Counted from the stretch's first letter, positions 26,031 to 34,604 are shown. The stretch: DNA of 64,000 bases from Paenibacillus shirakamiensis (GCF_017874255.1 NZ_JAGGLD010000006.1:1-64000), one strand, 5' to 3'. Numbers and translations: made by a program. Notes: generated by a model from the letters alone, not told the origin.

Positions 26031-26267
26031 CTAGTGGCGTGGAATAGTCTGATCCGTCAGTAGGTAATCACCATCACTGTCAAGTAGGGTCAGCCGACTA
26101 TGGCAGCAAGGGAACACGAGAAGTTTCTTTTTCCCTTCTTTTACACTTTGGATTTCATGAATCTTCATAGGAATAAGTACATTTTCTGCATTACAAAAGG
26201 GACAGGAAGGTACATATACATCTCCCATCATAATGTCATAAGGAAGTGTCCGTTCAAAAGGGATCAT
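26031..26267 (-). CDS. Small zinc-ribbon-like protein of unknown function
   Basis: A 78-residue protein with metal-binding candidates SCPFCNAEN and FPCCHSRL, followed by an acidic turn (LLDSDGDYLLTD). It probably folds around a zinc ion. Its ATG overlaps the stop of the upstream YycC-like gene (ATGA), so the two are translationally coupled. I do not recognise a named family. Confidence 0.7.
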   Translation of the reverse strand: MIPFERTLPYDIMMGDVYVPSCPFCNAENVLIPMKIHEIQSVKEGKKKLLVFPCCHSRLTLLDSDGDYLLTDQTIPRH

Positions 26268-26416
26268 GATTGTTGGTTCTTATCGGTCTCGTTAGCGAGT
26301 TCACCGATTTTTTGTAACAGAATGTGCTGAGGCATATGCATCAGACTTTCTATGGGTACGCCAAGCTTCTTGGATAATTTGACCGCTGTGTCAGCAGAAA
26401 TTTGTAAGGGTTTCAT
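26264..26416 (-). CDS. YycC-like small protein
   Basis: A 50-residue protein containing KLSKKLGVPIESLMHMPQHI, which I associate with the YycC-like family of small Bacillales proteins of unknown function. ACAGGAGGAACACACT precedes the ATG, an excellent ribosome site. The ORF is too short for common length cutoffs. It is coupled to the zinc-ribbon gene by a 4-bp overlap. Confidence 0.75.
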   Translation of the reverse strand: MKPLQISADTAVKLSKKLGVPIESLMHMPQHILLQKIGELANETDKNQQS

Positions 26417-26496
26417 AGTGTGTTCCTCCTGTTTGCCCCGGGTGGGCTATATATTAGTTATACACCGTACATTACCACATTGAAAGGATGAGAAAC

Positions 26497-28299
26497 ATGT
26501 CACAATTAAAATTACCAGTATCCCTTACATGGGACTTAGATTCTGTATTCCCAGGAGGATCATCTTCTCTAGAACTTAAGTCTTTTATTGATACCTTAGA
26601 GCAAGATATCAAGGAGCTTGAAGACCAAGTGAAGACCCTTGCCGCCCCTACTTCGGTTGAAGGAACGAAATCTCTGGACCTATTTATCCAGAATTTGCAA
26701 AGCGTGTACACGCGCGCATTTGAAGGGGGAAGTTTCATTGGGTGCTTGGCCTCTCAGGATCAAGATGACAAGAAAGCGATACAATTATCGGGTAAAGTAA
26801 CGTCATTAGATGCTCGTTTGCAAAGCTTAGTCACAGTTTTTGATAGTGTTCTCAGTGCAACGGAGGATAGTGTGTTCAATGCTTGGATCCAGCGTGAAGA
26901 TGTTGCTCCCATTGCATTCGTATTAACAGAAAGCCGTGAGAAAACACGGGAAAAACTTCCTCCTGAGCAAGAAAGTCTAGTGTTAGAGTTAGCCGTCGAT
27001 GGTTACCATGGGTGGAGCGAGCATTATGATACGATTGTGAGCAAAGTGAAGATTCCATTTACTAACGAAGATGGGGAAGAAGTTATACTATCTGCGGGAC
27101 AAGCTTCAAATAAGCTCGATGATCCGAAACGTGAAGTACGAGAAGCCATGTTCGTGAAATGGGAACAAGCTTGGACAGATGCAGCAGATTATAGTGCCGA
27201 TACGTTGAATCGCTTAGCTGGATTCAGACTTGGATTGTATAATAAGCGCGGCTGGGAAGATGTTCTTAAAGAACCACTTAGCATTAACCGCATGTCTAAG
27301 GAAACGTTAGATGCCATGTGGAATGCCATCATAGAGTCTAAACCTATATTTGTGAAGTATCTAGAACGTAAAGCAAAACTGCTTGGTGTGGAACGTCTCA
27401 GCTGGACAGATGTAGAAGCCCCAGTTAGTGAATCCAACAAAAAAATAAGCTATGATGATGCAGCGAAAGACATTGTAAAACAATTCAATGGATTCAGTCC
27501 TAAGCTTGCCAATTTTGCTGTAGATGCATTCAATAAGCGCTGGGTCGAAGCAGAAGATCGTCCAGGCAAACGTCCGGGTGGTTTTTGTACAGGACTTCCA
27601 GAAAGTAAAGAAACGCGTATATTCATGACATACAGCGGTACAGCTTCTAATGTATCTACATTGGCACATGAATTAGGACATGCGTATCATCAGCATGTTA
27701 TGGATGAGCTTCCGGTGTTCAATCAAAATTATGCGATGAATGTGGCAGAGACCGCTTCTACTTTTGCCGAGATGATTCTGTCTGATGCACAGGTGAATCA
27801 TGCCGCAAATGACCAAGAAAAATTATCTTTGTTAGAAGATAAGATACAACGTAGCGTAACCTTCTTCATGAACATTCATGCCCGCTTCTTGTTTGAGACT
27901 CGTTTTTATGACAAGCGCCGTGAAGGACTATTAAGTGCTGAAGAACTCTCCAGCCTGATGGAAGAAGCGCAAAAAGAAGCATTCTGCAATGCCTTGGATT
28001 CATATCATCCGCATTTCTGGGCATCCAAGCTGCATTTCTATATTACAGGTGTACCTTTCTATAATTTCCCGTACACTTTTGGGTATTTATTCAGCACAGG
28101 CATCTTTGCTCGTGCTCAGCGTGAAGGTCAAGCGTTCGCAGACAAATACGATGCTTTGTTGTTAGACACAGGACGAATGACTGTCGAAGATTTAGCACAA
28201 AAGCATTTGAATGTAGATCTAACTCAACCGGATTTCTGGCGAGAAGCGATCTCTTTGTGCATTGCTGACGTAGAACAATTCCTTGACATGACAAAATAA
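26497..28299 (+). CDS. pepF: M3 family oligoendopeptidase F
   Basis: A 600-residue cytosolic metallopeptidase with the zinc site HELGH in TLAHELGHAYHQHV and the downstream Glu in NVAETASTFAEMI. It degrades short peptides. A start at 26488 adds three residues, but AAAGGA spacing favours 26497. B. subtilis YjbG is the matching paralog and neighbours YjbI and YjbN there too. Full length. Confidence 0.93.
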   Translation: MSQLKLPVSLTWDLDSVFPGGSSSLELKSFIDTLEQDIKELEDQVKTLAAPTSVEGTKSLDLFIQNLQSVYTRAFEGGSFIGCLASQDQDDKKAIQLSGKVTSLDARLQSLVTVFDSVLSATEDSVFNAWIQREDVAPIAFVLTESREKTREKLPPEQESLVLELAVDGYHGWSEHYDTIVSKVKIPFTNEDGEEVILSAGQASNKLDDPKREVREAMFVKWEQAWTDAADYSADTLNRLAGFRLGLYNKRGWEDVLKEPLSINRMSKETLDAMWNAIIESKPIFVKYLERKAKLLGVERLSWTDVEAPVSESNKKISYDDAAKDIVKQFNGFSPKLANFAVDAFNKRWVEAEDRPGKRPGGFCTGLPESKETRIFMTYSGTASNVSTLAHELGHAYHQHVMDELPVFNQNYAMNVAETASTFAEMILSDAQVNHAANDQEKLSLLEDKIQRSVTFFMNIHARFLFETRFYDKRREGLLSAEELSSLMEEAQKEAFCNALDSYHPHFWASKLHFYITGVPFYNFPYTFGYLFSTGIFARAQREGQAFADKYDALLLDTGRMTVEDLAQKHLNVDLTQPDFWREAISLCIADVEQFLDMTK

Positions 28300-28315
28300 T
28301 AGAATAATTAAGCTA

Positions 28316-28356
28316 AAGGCGGCATCCGTAATGTTCTACGGATGTCGTCTTTTTTA
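28316..28356 (+). terminator. Terminator of pepF
   Basis: Stem GGCGGCATCCGTA against TACGGATGTCGTC, followed by T6. Confidence 0.9.
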
Positions 28357-28506
28357 TAATGGAAGAGTGTTGACAAAATATGAGTCCAAGCCTGCGAAAT
28401 CATAATATTTTTGTCGTATCATAAGACAGATTATCGAACTTTAAGAAAAGAAAAAATTAATAAATATAAATTAATAGGCATAAATACCCAATTTTGTATA
28501 TGACTG

Positions 28507-28535
28507 TTGAAGACTGCAAAACAATTGAATATAAT
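28507..28535 (+). promoter_or_regulatory. SigA-type promoter of the 28.6-kb orphan gene
   Basis: TTGAAG (28507-28512), 17-bp spacer, perfect TATAAT (28530-28535), 28 bp before the start codon. Confidence 0.8.
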
Positions 28536-28562
28536 AAGTCGTAAGTCCTATATAGGATTAAT

Positions 28563-28994
28563 ATGCGAAGGAGTGTGAAAGGTCTGAATATCGAGGATTT
28601 ATCATTACAACGGCAGTTAGCTATAGTTTTTAAAGAACTAGAATTAGAATTATCGGGATTAACTTCTGGGACTATTTTCGTACAAATCAGAAATAATGTA
28701 GTTGGTAAGTTTGGTATTAAGCAAGTGCCCTTAATGGGTCGAAATGGTTCGTTCTCGGGCATGTCGAGTCAAGGGCTTAGTGCAGCGCAGCAATTAAACT
28801 TCCGCAATATGGCGATTGAATCTTTGAATTACAAAAGATCTTGGACGCATGGCGAAATCAGCTTTGAATTTGCTTTACGTCAGGATATGGTCGTTGTAGA
28901 TGCAACGATGGAATCCAACTATAACATGGCTAATCTCATGATTCGGTATACTAAAGCAAGTACATATCAGAAAGTAAATAAAGAATTATCATAA
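28563..28994 (+). CDS. Orphan 143-residue protein
   Basis: A 143-residue soluble protein that I do not recognise. It has an N-terminal amphipathic helix (LQRQLAIVFKELELELSGL), a beta hairpin (TIFVQIRNNVVGKFGI), a Gly/Ser turn (GRNGSFSGMSSQGLSAAQ), and a beta-rich C-terminal half (GEISFEFALRQDMVVVDATM). The ATG at 28563 lacks its own upstream ribosome site; AAGGAG lies just inside the ORF and could serve a later CTG, so the start is uncertain. It has its own promoter and terminator. Confidence 0.7.
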   Translation: MRRSVKGLNIEDLSLQRQLAIVFKELELELSGLTSGTIFVQIRNNVVGKFGIKQVPLMGRNGSFSGMSSQGLSAAQQLNFRNMAIESLNYKRSWTHGEISFEFALRQDMVVVDATMESNYNMANLMIRYTKASTYQKVNKELS

Positions 28995-29039
28995 CTTTTT
29001 TCCTAGATAGTAATCTAGAGCTCCCCCCAATAGATCGTA

Positions 29040-29088
29040 CAAAAACCCCGATAAAAGGATACTTTCATCCTTGTCCGGGTTTTTTTGG
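29040..29088. terminator. Bidirectional terminator, orphan gene and ArsR gene
   Basis: Arms AAAAACCCCGATAAAAGGAT and ATCCTTGTCCGGGTTTTTTT form a long hairpin with T runs on both strands. Confidence 0.9.
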
Positions 29089-29104
29089 GTAAAAAAAAGC
29101 CGGA

Positions 29105-29398
29105 TTACAGGGTATCCAGGAATCCGGGTAAAAATGTAGAGAAGGTGTCTCTGCGAAGTTGTATATATTTGGTCTGCGCTTCTTTGCGAACCTGAATTAA
29201 TTGAGCTTCTCTTAGTGTACGAAAATGATAAGAAGCATTAGATTTCGAGGCTTCACAAGTCTCCCCCACGTCTCCGCAGCTCAGTTCAGTTGCACTATCT
29301 CTTAATGTGCGAATAATCTGCAGCCGGGTCGGGTCAGCAAGAGCTTTGAGCATTTGGACTCGAGTGTCATCCGTCATAAGTTGTTGTTCAATAGTCAT
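29105..29398 (-). CDS. ArsR-family transcription regulator
   Basis: A 97-residue winged helix-turn-helix: MLKALADPTRLQIIRTL and SNASYHFRTLREAQLIQVRK. Two cysteines in the recognition-helix region (ELSCGDVGETCEAS) could bind metal or sense redox, but the classical ELCVCDL metal site is absent. No transporter or efflux gene is adjacent, so the effector is unknown. No clear ribosome site is seen; the start lies near 29398. Confidence 0.88.
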   Translation of the reverse strand: MTIEQQLMTDDTRVQMLKALADPTRLQIIRTLRDSATELSCGDVGETCEASKSNASYHFRTLREAQLIQVRKEAQTKYIQLRRDTFSTFLPGFLDTL

Positions 29399-29476
29399 AT
29401 AATAATCATAATAAAATGAGGGGGATTGTCAAGGGCTGTATACAGTGGTTGAAGAATAACTAAAATTACAACACAT

Positions 29477-29516
29477 AAAAAAACAAGCAGCTCGCTTTGG
29501 CGAACTGCTTGCTGTT
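29477..29516 (-). terminator. Terminator of the SASP gene
   Basis: Stem AAGCAGCTCGC against GCGAACTGCTT; T7 follows on the minus strand. Confidence 0.9.
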
Positions 29517-29540
29517 GCTTCGATGAGGAGAGAACGCAAA

Positions 29541-29777
29541 TTATAGGTTAGAACGACCTGATAATTGCTGTTCTGCGATTTGTACCAGACGTTTTGTGAT
29601 ATAGCCCCCTAGGGAACCTGTCTCACGGGAAGTATAGTTACCGTAGTAACCATCTTGAGGAATTGTTACGCCCAATTCTTGAGCTGCCTCATATTTCAAT
29701 TGCTGAAGAGCAGCATTTGCTTGAGGTACTACCAAATTGTTAGAGCGGCTTCCGCGACCTTGGTTTTGACCTGCCAT
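29541..29777 (-). CDS. Alpha/beta-type small acid-soluble spore protein
   Basis: A 78-residue spore DNA-binding protein: LVVPQANAALQQLKYEAAQELG (with the germination protease site at YEAAQELG) and GGYITKRLVQIAEQQLSG. Such SASPs saturate forespore DNA, convert it to an A-like form and protect it from UV and heat, then are degraded at germination. CGAGGAGGTGAC precedes the ATG. Confidence 0.95.
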   Translation of the reverse strand: MAGQNQGRGSRSNNLVVPQANAALQQLKYEAAQELGVTIPQDGYYGNYTSRETGSLGGYITKRLVQIAEQQLSGRSNL

Positions 29778-29808
29778 GTGTTTGTCACCTCCTCGTCCTT
29801 TGTGATGT

Positions 29809-29837
29809 TAGTATGGTTCAAGACTCACAAAATATGC
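29809..29837 (-). promoter_or_regulatory. SigG promoter of the SASP gene
   Basis: On the minus strand a perfect SigG -10 CATACTA (29809-29815) lies 17 bp from GCATA (29833-29837), matching the consensus GHATR-N17/18-CATNNTA. This predicts forespore-specific expression. Confidence 0.8.
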
Positions 29838-29888
29838 GTCATTCATAGCACGTAAAAGGGTGGTAATTATTACAATCTCTTGACATAG

Positions 29889-29927
29889 AGACAACAAAAA
29901 AAAGGTATCCAGATTCGGATACCTTAT
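29889..29927 (-). terminator. Terminator of the aldose epimerase gene
   Basis: Stem AAGGTATCC against GGATACCTT with a 6-nt loop; T8 follows on the minus strand, just past the stop. Confidence 0.9.
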
Positions 29928-29937
29928 CTCATTTCTT

Positions 29938-30909
29938 TTAACGAGTGGGATGTTCAATATGAAGATCTACGACAAGTTCAATTTGTTGCTCAGGTTGCAG
30001 GTCAATCAAGCCTGTGGTGCCCTGAGGGAGATCTAAATTAGGAGCATTAGGAAGCCAAGTATAAGGCTCAATGCAAAGAAATTGATCGGCTACTCCTTTA
30101 GTATAGAGTACCCAATGTTTGAAGTAGGCTGGATCAGCGGAATATCGTATCGCATAACCGTCACTTCGCTGAAGGTAAGCTTCTACGGGTTTGCCTTCAA
30201 TGCTTAGCATCGTATCGAAATTAGTACCTTCTAGATTTAGACCTTCATTCAATGCATCAAGTTCACCAAGCGCAGCCATGGCTCCAGTCGTTACGTTCTC
30301 TTCGTCCAGCAGGAAGGTGTGACTAACAGGTAGACGTAATTTCCATTGATCCGGAGACCCATCCAGTAGGAACCAAGTATGCAGTCCAAGTCCGAAAGGA
30401 GCGGCATGCTGTCCCATATGTGTAATCTTGAAAGTTTGAGATACATGTGTACCTTGCAGTCTTAACGTCATTTCTAGCTTAAGAGGTTCAGGGAACTGAC
30501 GTATCCAATCCGGATCATCGGAAGTAATAAATTCTGTAGTAACTGCACAGCCTTCCTCATCCTCTTCAATATCACTTACTCGCCAGCACTGCGTTCGATG
30601 TAGACCATGAATGTGATTGTCATTCGCTGTATTGCGATCAAATTGATAGTGTTGGCCCGCATATTCAAATTGGCCTCTACGTATTCTTCCGGGCGGAATG
30701 AGTAAAGGAATGCCGAAGTGGTAGGGTTTTTGTAAATAGAATTCCAGTTCTTCCTCTTCGGGCCGCCGAAGCACTTCGCGATCAAGAACCTTATCTTTCA
30801 GTCCGATCACATTATTTCCAAGCCTAGGCAGCAGTGTGACTTCAAGTTCGCGGCTGTGCAATATATATGTATCAAAGCCGTTCCATTGCCCTTTGGTCAC
30901 TTTATTCAT
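29938..30909 (-). CDS. Aldose 1-epimerase family protein
   Basis: A 323-residue galactose-mutarotase-like beta-sandwich protein. NHIHGLHRTQCWRV carries the conserved His, and FGLGLHTWFLLDG the second catalytic His; CIEPYTWLPNAPNLD closes the domain. It interconverts alpha and beta forms of a sugar or binds one; the substrate is unknown. AAAGGAGCAACGAT before 30909 marks the start; the ORF extends 14 codons upstream. Confidence 0.85.
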   Translation of the reverse strand: MNKVTKGQWNGFDTYILHSRELEVTLLPRLGNNVIGLKDKVLDREVLRRPEEEELEFYLQKPYHFGIPLLIPPGRIRRGQFEYAGQHYQFDRNTANDNHIHGLHRTQCWRVSDIEEDEEGCAVTTEFITSDDPDWIRQFPEPLKLEMTLRLQGTHVSQTFKITHMGQHAAPFGLGLHTWFLLDGSPDQWKLRLPVSHTFLLDEENVTTGAMAALGELDALNEGLNLEGTNFDTMLSIEGKPVEAYLQRSDGYAIRYSADPAYFKHWVLYTKGVADQFLCIEPYTWLPNAPNLDLPQGTTGLIDLQPEQQIELVVDLHIEHPTR

Positions 30910-30997
30910 ATCGTTGCTCCTTTTCCGACTGTAATCAAGAATCAAATACAAAGCTAAGTCCTATCATAACATTTTTTTGAAAAGACGGTAATTGAGT

Positions 30998-31027
30998 TTG
31001 ACAGTAGTGTTTGAACACCTTTATTAT
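30998..31027 (+). promoter_or_regulatory. Promoter of the trpS leader
   Basis: TTGACA (30998-31003), 18-bp spacer, TATTAT (31022-31027). Confidence 0.75.
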
Positions 31028-31058
31028 GGAAACATAAACTTAAGAGATATTCAATACG

Positions 31059-31315
31059 TAGATAGGGATAAGTAAGTGGAGATTGGCCCTTTGCAGAAAG
31101 TCGGTGGTTGATGCGAACCGATGGAGCCACTTTTACTGAATGGACCCTGGAGTGCTTAGACAGAACAAAATGAGCTAATTGCTTATTTTTAGTATGAGAG
31201 CCGGCTGTCCCCGTTACAGGATAATGAAAGGCTGTAGGATGTCTAGTCTAAGTTATACAGCAAAATAGGGTGGCACCACGGCTCACGTCCCTTGCGGATG
31301 TGGGTTTTTTTGTGT
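31059..31315 (+). promoter_or_regulatory. T-box riboswitch (tryptophan) upstream of trpS
   Basis: The T-box core GGGTGGCACCACGG is at 31268-31281, followed by a terminator hairpin (CTCACGTCC/GGATGTGGG) with T7. The specifier loop reads GAA-TGG-ACC, with codon TGG at 31141-31143, so uncharged tRNA-Trp should pair with it and promote antitermination. The 5' edge of Stem I is approximate. Confidence 0.93.
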
Positions 31316-31343
31316 CCATAATTATAAATTAGGGGGTAATTGT

Positions 31344-32330
31344 ATGAAAAGAGTGCTATCAGGTATACAGCCAAGTGGTAATTTAACTATTGGAAATTAT
31401 ATTGGAGCCATTCGAAATTTTCTAGAACTTCAACATGATCATGCTTGTAATTTTATGGTGGTCGATCTTCATGCGATTACGGTAGCCCAAGACCCAGCTT
31501 CGCTCAGAGAACAATCTGAAGCCGTTGCTGCGCTTTACATTGCTTCAGGCATTGATCCGTCTAAAGCTAACGTATTTCTCCAGTCTCACGTGCCTCAGCA
31601 TGCTCAGCTTGGATGGATGTTGACTACTTTGACGGCGATGGGTGAGCTGGAGCGTATGACGCAATACAAAGATAAGTCTCAAGGCAAAGATTCCATTGGA
31701 GCGGGATTGTTCGTGTATCCTTCGCTAATGGCGGCAGATATTCTACTGTATCAAGCGGATCTGGTCCCAGTTGGGGAAGATCAAAAGCAACACTTGGAAC
31801 TTACTCGTGATCTAGCTGGAAGATTCAATCATAAATATGGTGAATTTTTCACGATTCCTGAACCTCTGATCCCTAAAGTTGGAGCGAGAATTATGTCTTT
31901 AGATGATGCTTCCAATAAAATGAGTAAAAGCAGTCCGGTGGCGGGTAGCTTTATCTCAATGCTGGATACCCCAGATGTCATTCGCAAAAAATTAAGCCGC
32001 GCAACAACGGACTCTGGCCGGGAAGTTAAGTATGATCCATCTACGAAAAGAGAAGTTAGTAACCTTATCGAGATCTACAGCCAAAGTACGGGATTGTCGA
32101 TTGCTGACATTGAACAGCGTTATGAAGGACAAATGTATGGACCATTCAAGAAGGATTTGGGTGAGGCTGTGGTTGCATTATTAGAACCCATCCAACAGCG
32201 ATATCATGAAATTCGGAAATCTGGTGAATTGAAGCAGATCTTGCGACAAGGCGCGGAGCGAGCAGAGATTATTGCCGAACAGACGCTTAAAGGAGCCCAA
32301 GATTTGATGGGATTTGTGCCAAGGGGTTAA
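31344..32330 (+). CDS. trpS: Tryptophanyl-tRNA synthetase
   Basis: A 328-residue class I synthetase. The HIGH-type motif is in PSGNLTIGNYIGA (residues 10-22) and KMSKS is in NKMSKSSP (about residue 192-196). The Trp T-box upstream confirms the amino acid. It charges tRNA-Trp, whose gene is at 771-844. GGGGGTAATTGT precedes the ATG. Confidence 0.97.
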   Translation: MKRVLSGIQPSGNLTIGNYIGAIRNFLELQHDHACNFMVVDLHAITVAQDPASLREQSEAVAALYIASGIDPSKANVFLQSHVPQHAQLGWMLTTLTAMGELERMTQYKDKSQGKDSIGAGLFVYPSLMAADILLYQADLVPVGEDQKQHLELTRDLAGRFNHKYGEFFTIPEPLIPKVGARIMSLDDASNKMSKSSPVAGSFISMLDTPDVIRKKLSRATTDSGREVKYDPSTKREVSNLIEIYSQSTGLSIADIEQRYEGQMYGPFKKDLGEAVVALLEPIQQRYHEIRKSGELKQILRQGAERAEIIAEQTLKGAQDLMGFVPRG

Positions 32331-32353
32331 GGGAACGATAAATATGAGAGCAA

Positions 32354-32392
32354 AGAAGGGGAGCCGAACTTGCGTATCGGCTCCTTTTTATT
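32354..32392 (+). terminator. Terminator of trpS
   Basis: Stem GGAGCCGA against TCGGCTCC followed by T5. Confidence 0.9.
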
Positions 32393-32460
32393 AGGCGAAT
32401 TTTAACCAGAAATAGGGTGGTTCACTGAATTGTCATACAAAGAATGAGATTGTTCTCTTA

Positions 32461-32490
32461 TTGTCAAACACTTCTTGTGCTTGGTATGAT
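32461..32490 (+). promoter_or_regulatory. Promoter of ctaB
   Basis: TTGTCA (32461-32466), 18-bp spacer, TATGAT (32485-32490), about 67 bp before the start codon. Confidence 0.65.
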
Positions 32491-32557
32491 AAAGTTTATA
32501 TCGGGAGTTGAGATGTCATGCATTCCCTTTCCGAATATTAAAGGAGGAAATATCCGC

Positions 32558-33493
32558 GTGAGCAAACCATATAGTTATCATGCTTCTTCGGATTCCGCAG
32601 CTGCGTTATCCTCACCGCCGAATAATACCGTGACATGGAGAGATTTTGTCGCTTTGACCAAACCAGGCATATTACGTTCTAATCTTATTGCAGCTTTTGC
32701 AGGATTCTGGGTAGCTTCCGGATGGCATTTACAATATGCGACATTATTATGGACTTTACTGGGTACTACATTAGTTATGGCGTCCGCCTGTGTCTTTAAC
32801 AATTTCTTTGATCGTGAGCTGGATACGAAGATGGCTCGCACCAAAGAACGTGCACTACCCACAGGGAAAATGTCGCCAACCGTTGTCATGTGGTATGCAA
32901 TTATACTTGGAGCCGCTGGCTTTGGTGTTCTTTTCGGTTTTTCTGGCCTGCTTGCTGGATTGTTTGGTATTATCGGTTTTGTAGTCTATGTATTTATTTA
33001 TACCTTATGGTTGAAACGTTCTTCAACTTGGAGTACTTCCGTGGGTGCGATTTCTGGGGCAATGCCACCACTAATTGGTTATGTTGCCGTAACAGGAAAA
33101 GTTGATTTGGCAGCTATTATGCTCTTTGCCTTGTTATTCTTATGGCAGCCTCCTCACTTCTGGGCACTAGGCATTCGCCGTGTTGAAGAGTATCGCGCAG
33201 CAGGTTATCCGCTTCTTCCCGTAGTGAAGGGAATTCAAAGAACAAAATATCAAATGATTCCTTACTTAGTAGCGCTGCTTCCAATTCCAGTATTAATGTA
33301 TATGTACGATTATACAGGGATGTGGTTCCTCGTCATTGGGGAGTTATTATCTGTAGGTTGGCTGGTTATCACGCTTATGGGAATTCGGAGCAATGAGGAT
33401 GTGGATGGTTGGGCGAAGAGAGTATTCTTATTCTCCATTAATTACCTGACCGTCAGCTTGATTGTGATGATTCTAGATACCGTGCATAAATAA
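32558..33493 (+). CDS. ctaB: Protoheme IX farnesyltransferase (heme O synthase)
   Basis: A 311-residue UbiA-type membrane protein with about nine membrane segments. The prenyl-diphosphate site is in NNFFDRELDTKMART, and the second Asp-rich region in the loop around WLKRSSTWST. It farnesylates heme B to heme O, which CtaA (47.7 kb) oxidises to heme A. The start is GTG at 32558 with AAAGGAGG 10 bp upstream; longer in-frame ATGs lack ribosome sites. Confidence 0.95.
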   Translation: MSKPYSYHASSDSAAALSSPPNNTVTWRDFVALTKPGILRSNLIAAFAGFWVASGWHLQYATLLWTLLGTTLVMASACVFNNFFDRELDTKMARTKERALPTGKMSPTVVMWYAIILGAAGFGVLFGFSGLLAGLFGIIGFVVYVFIYTLWLKRSSTWSTSVGAISGAMPPLIGYVAVTGKVDLAAIMLFALLFLWQPPHFWALGIRRVEEYRAAGYPLLPVVKGIQRTKYQMIPYLVALLPIPVLMYMYDYTGMWFLVIGELLSVGWLVITLMGIRSNEDVDGWAKRVFLFSINYLTVSLIVMILDTVHK

Positions 33494-33502
33494 GTCGTCT
33501 AC

Positions 33503-33540
33503 TCAAGAATCCCATACCTTTTGGGATTCTTTTTTTTATA
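33503..33540 (+). terminator. Terminator of ctaB
   Basis: Stem AAGAATCCCA against TGGGATTCTT (approximately) followed by T8. Confidence 0.88.
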
Positions 33541-33580
33541 TACAGTATTCTTATACACAATAATGGAACGGGGGACTAGG

Positions 33581-34180
33581 ATGTACATCTTAAAAAAGTA
33601 CAAATTAACATGGATTCTTTTAGCAGTCTGTCTGGTTCTTGCAAGTTACCTTCTGATCAATACATATACCAAGCCCAAAATCCCCACCATTCGGCCAGTA
33701 CAGAATTTTTCACTTACTAATTGGGATGGGAAGAATGTGACGCTTGAGAATACGAATGGAAAAGTCAGGCTTTTTTACTTCTTTTTCTCTTCTTGTACGG
33801 ACGTTTGTCCGCTAGCAACTTTCAAGCTGTCCCAAGTTCAAGATCAGTTGAAAAAGGAAGGGGTCTTTGGAAAGGATGCTTCATTTATTTCCATTTCCTT
33901 TGATCCAACACGCGATACGCCTACAGAGCTTAAGAAATTCGGAACCAAATTTCGAGCTGATTTCAACAGTTGGTATTTCCTACGTGGGGACGAGAAAAAG
34001 ATACAAGACCTTGCGATGAACTCCTTCCAAATTTTCATCAACAAAGACAATAAAGGTAACTTTATTCATGCGGATTTGATTGCTCTAGTCGATAAGGACG
34101 GGAATTACCGTAAGTATTATCAGGATAGTGTAACCGCCGAAGACATTGCGGCAGATGTGAGTAGATTAGCCAAAGAATAG
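33581..34180 (+). CDS. Sco-family copper chaperone for cytochrome oxidase
   Basis: A 199-residue protein anchored by one N-terminal membrane segment (residues 9-28) with a thioredoxin-like Sco domain outside. The copper-binding motif CTDVCP and the downstream His in NFIHADLIALVDKDG are present. It helps load copper into the CuA site of cytochrome c oxidase, fitting its place beside ctaB. The start at 33581 is chosen for topology; 33521 and 33563 are in-frame alternatives. Confidence 0.9.
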   Translation: MYILKKYKLTWILLAVCLVLASYLLINTYTKPKIPTIRPVQNFSLTNWDGKNVTLENTNGKVRLFYFFFSSCTDVCPLATFKLSQVQDQLKKEGVFGKDASFISISFDPTRDTPTELKKFGTKFRADFNSWYFLRGDEKKIQDLAMNSFQIFINKDNKGNFIHADLIALVDKDGNYRKYYQDSVTAEDIAADVSRLAKE

Positions 34181-34187
34181 ACCAAAT

Positions 34188-34532
34188 TTAAAAGTCGGTG
34201 GGTGGATACTGAATGTATTCTTCCAGTCCGGCTTTTTCTAATTGGGCAATAACATACTCGTCGGGCGTACCTTCTACTCCGGCATATCCACGTCTTGTAT
34301 AGATCTGTCCTGCATCAGGAAAGGTATCCTGAAGAATTGCGCGGATTTTTTTGCCGGATGCATCATTATCCAGGAAGAGATAGGTCTCTTCGGTTTTTAT
34401 TTTTTTTCTTAATTGCTCAAGCTTTAAGGCATTCAGTGTACCGAATGTACATAATATCTGTACATCTTCATGTACCAAGCGGCGGACTTTACTTCGATCG
34501 TTCTTGCCTTCGACAATGATAAATATAGAAAT
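34188..34532 (-). CDS. Toprim-domain protein (YusF-like), possible ATT start
   Basis: A 114-residue single Toprim domain: IIVEGKNDRSKVRRL (catalytic Glu), YLFLDNDASGKKIRAIL (DxD-type) and a C-terminal acidic helix. Relatives include RNase M5 and YusF; nuclease or primase-like activity is possible. No ATG/GTG/TTG start has a ribosome site at normal spacing. GAGGTGA is 8 bp before an in-frame ATT at 34532, which would place the start right at the conserved domain edge. Upstream in-frame ATGs (34553, 34592) are alternatives. Confidence 0.75.
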   Translation of the reverse strand: MSIFIIVEGKNDRSKVRRLVHEDVQILCTFGTLNALKLEQLRKKIKTEETYLFLDNDASGKKIRAILQDTFPDAGQIYTRRGYAGVEGTPDEYVIAQLEKAGLEEYIQYPPTDF

Positions 34533-34604
34533 GAGAATCACCTCGTTGAACATGTTAGATGTATGTAGTCTAATCCTAAAACATTTTTCCATGCAAACAA
34601 AGTA

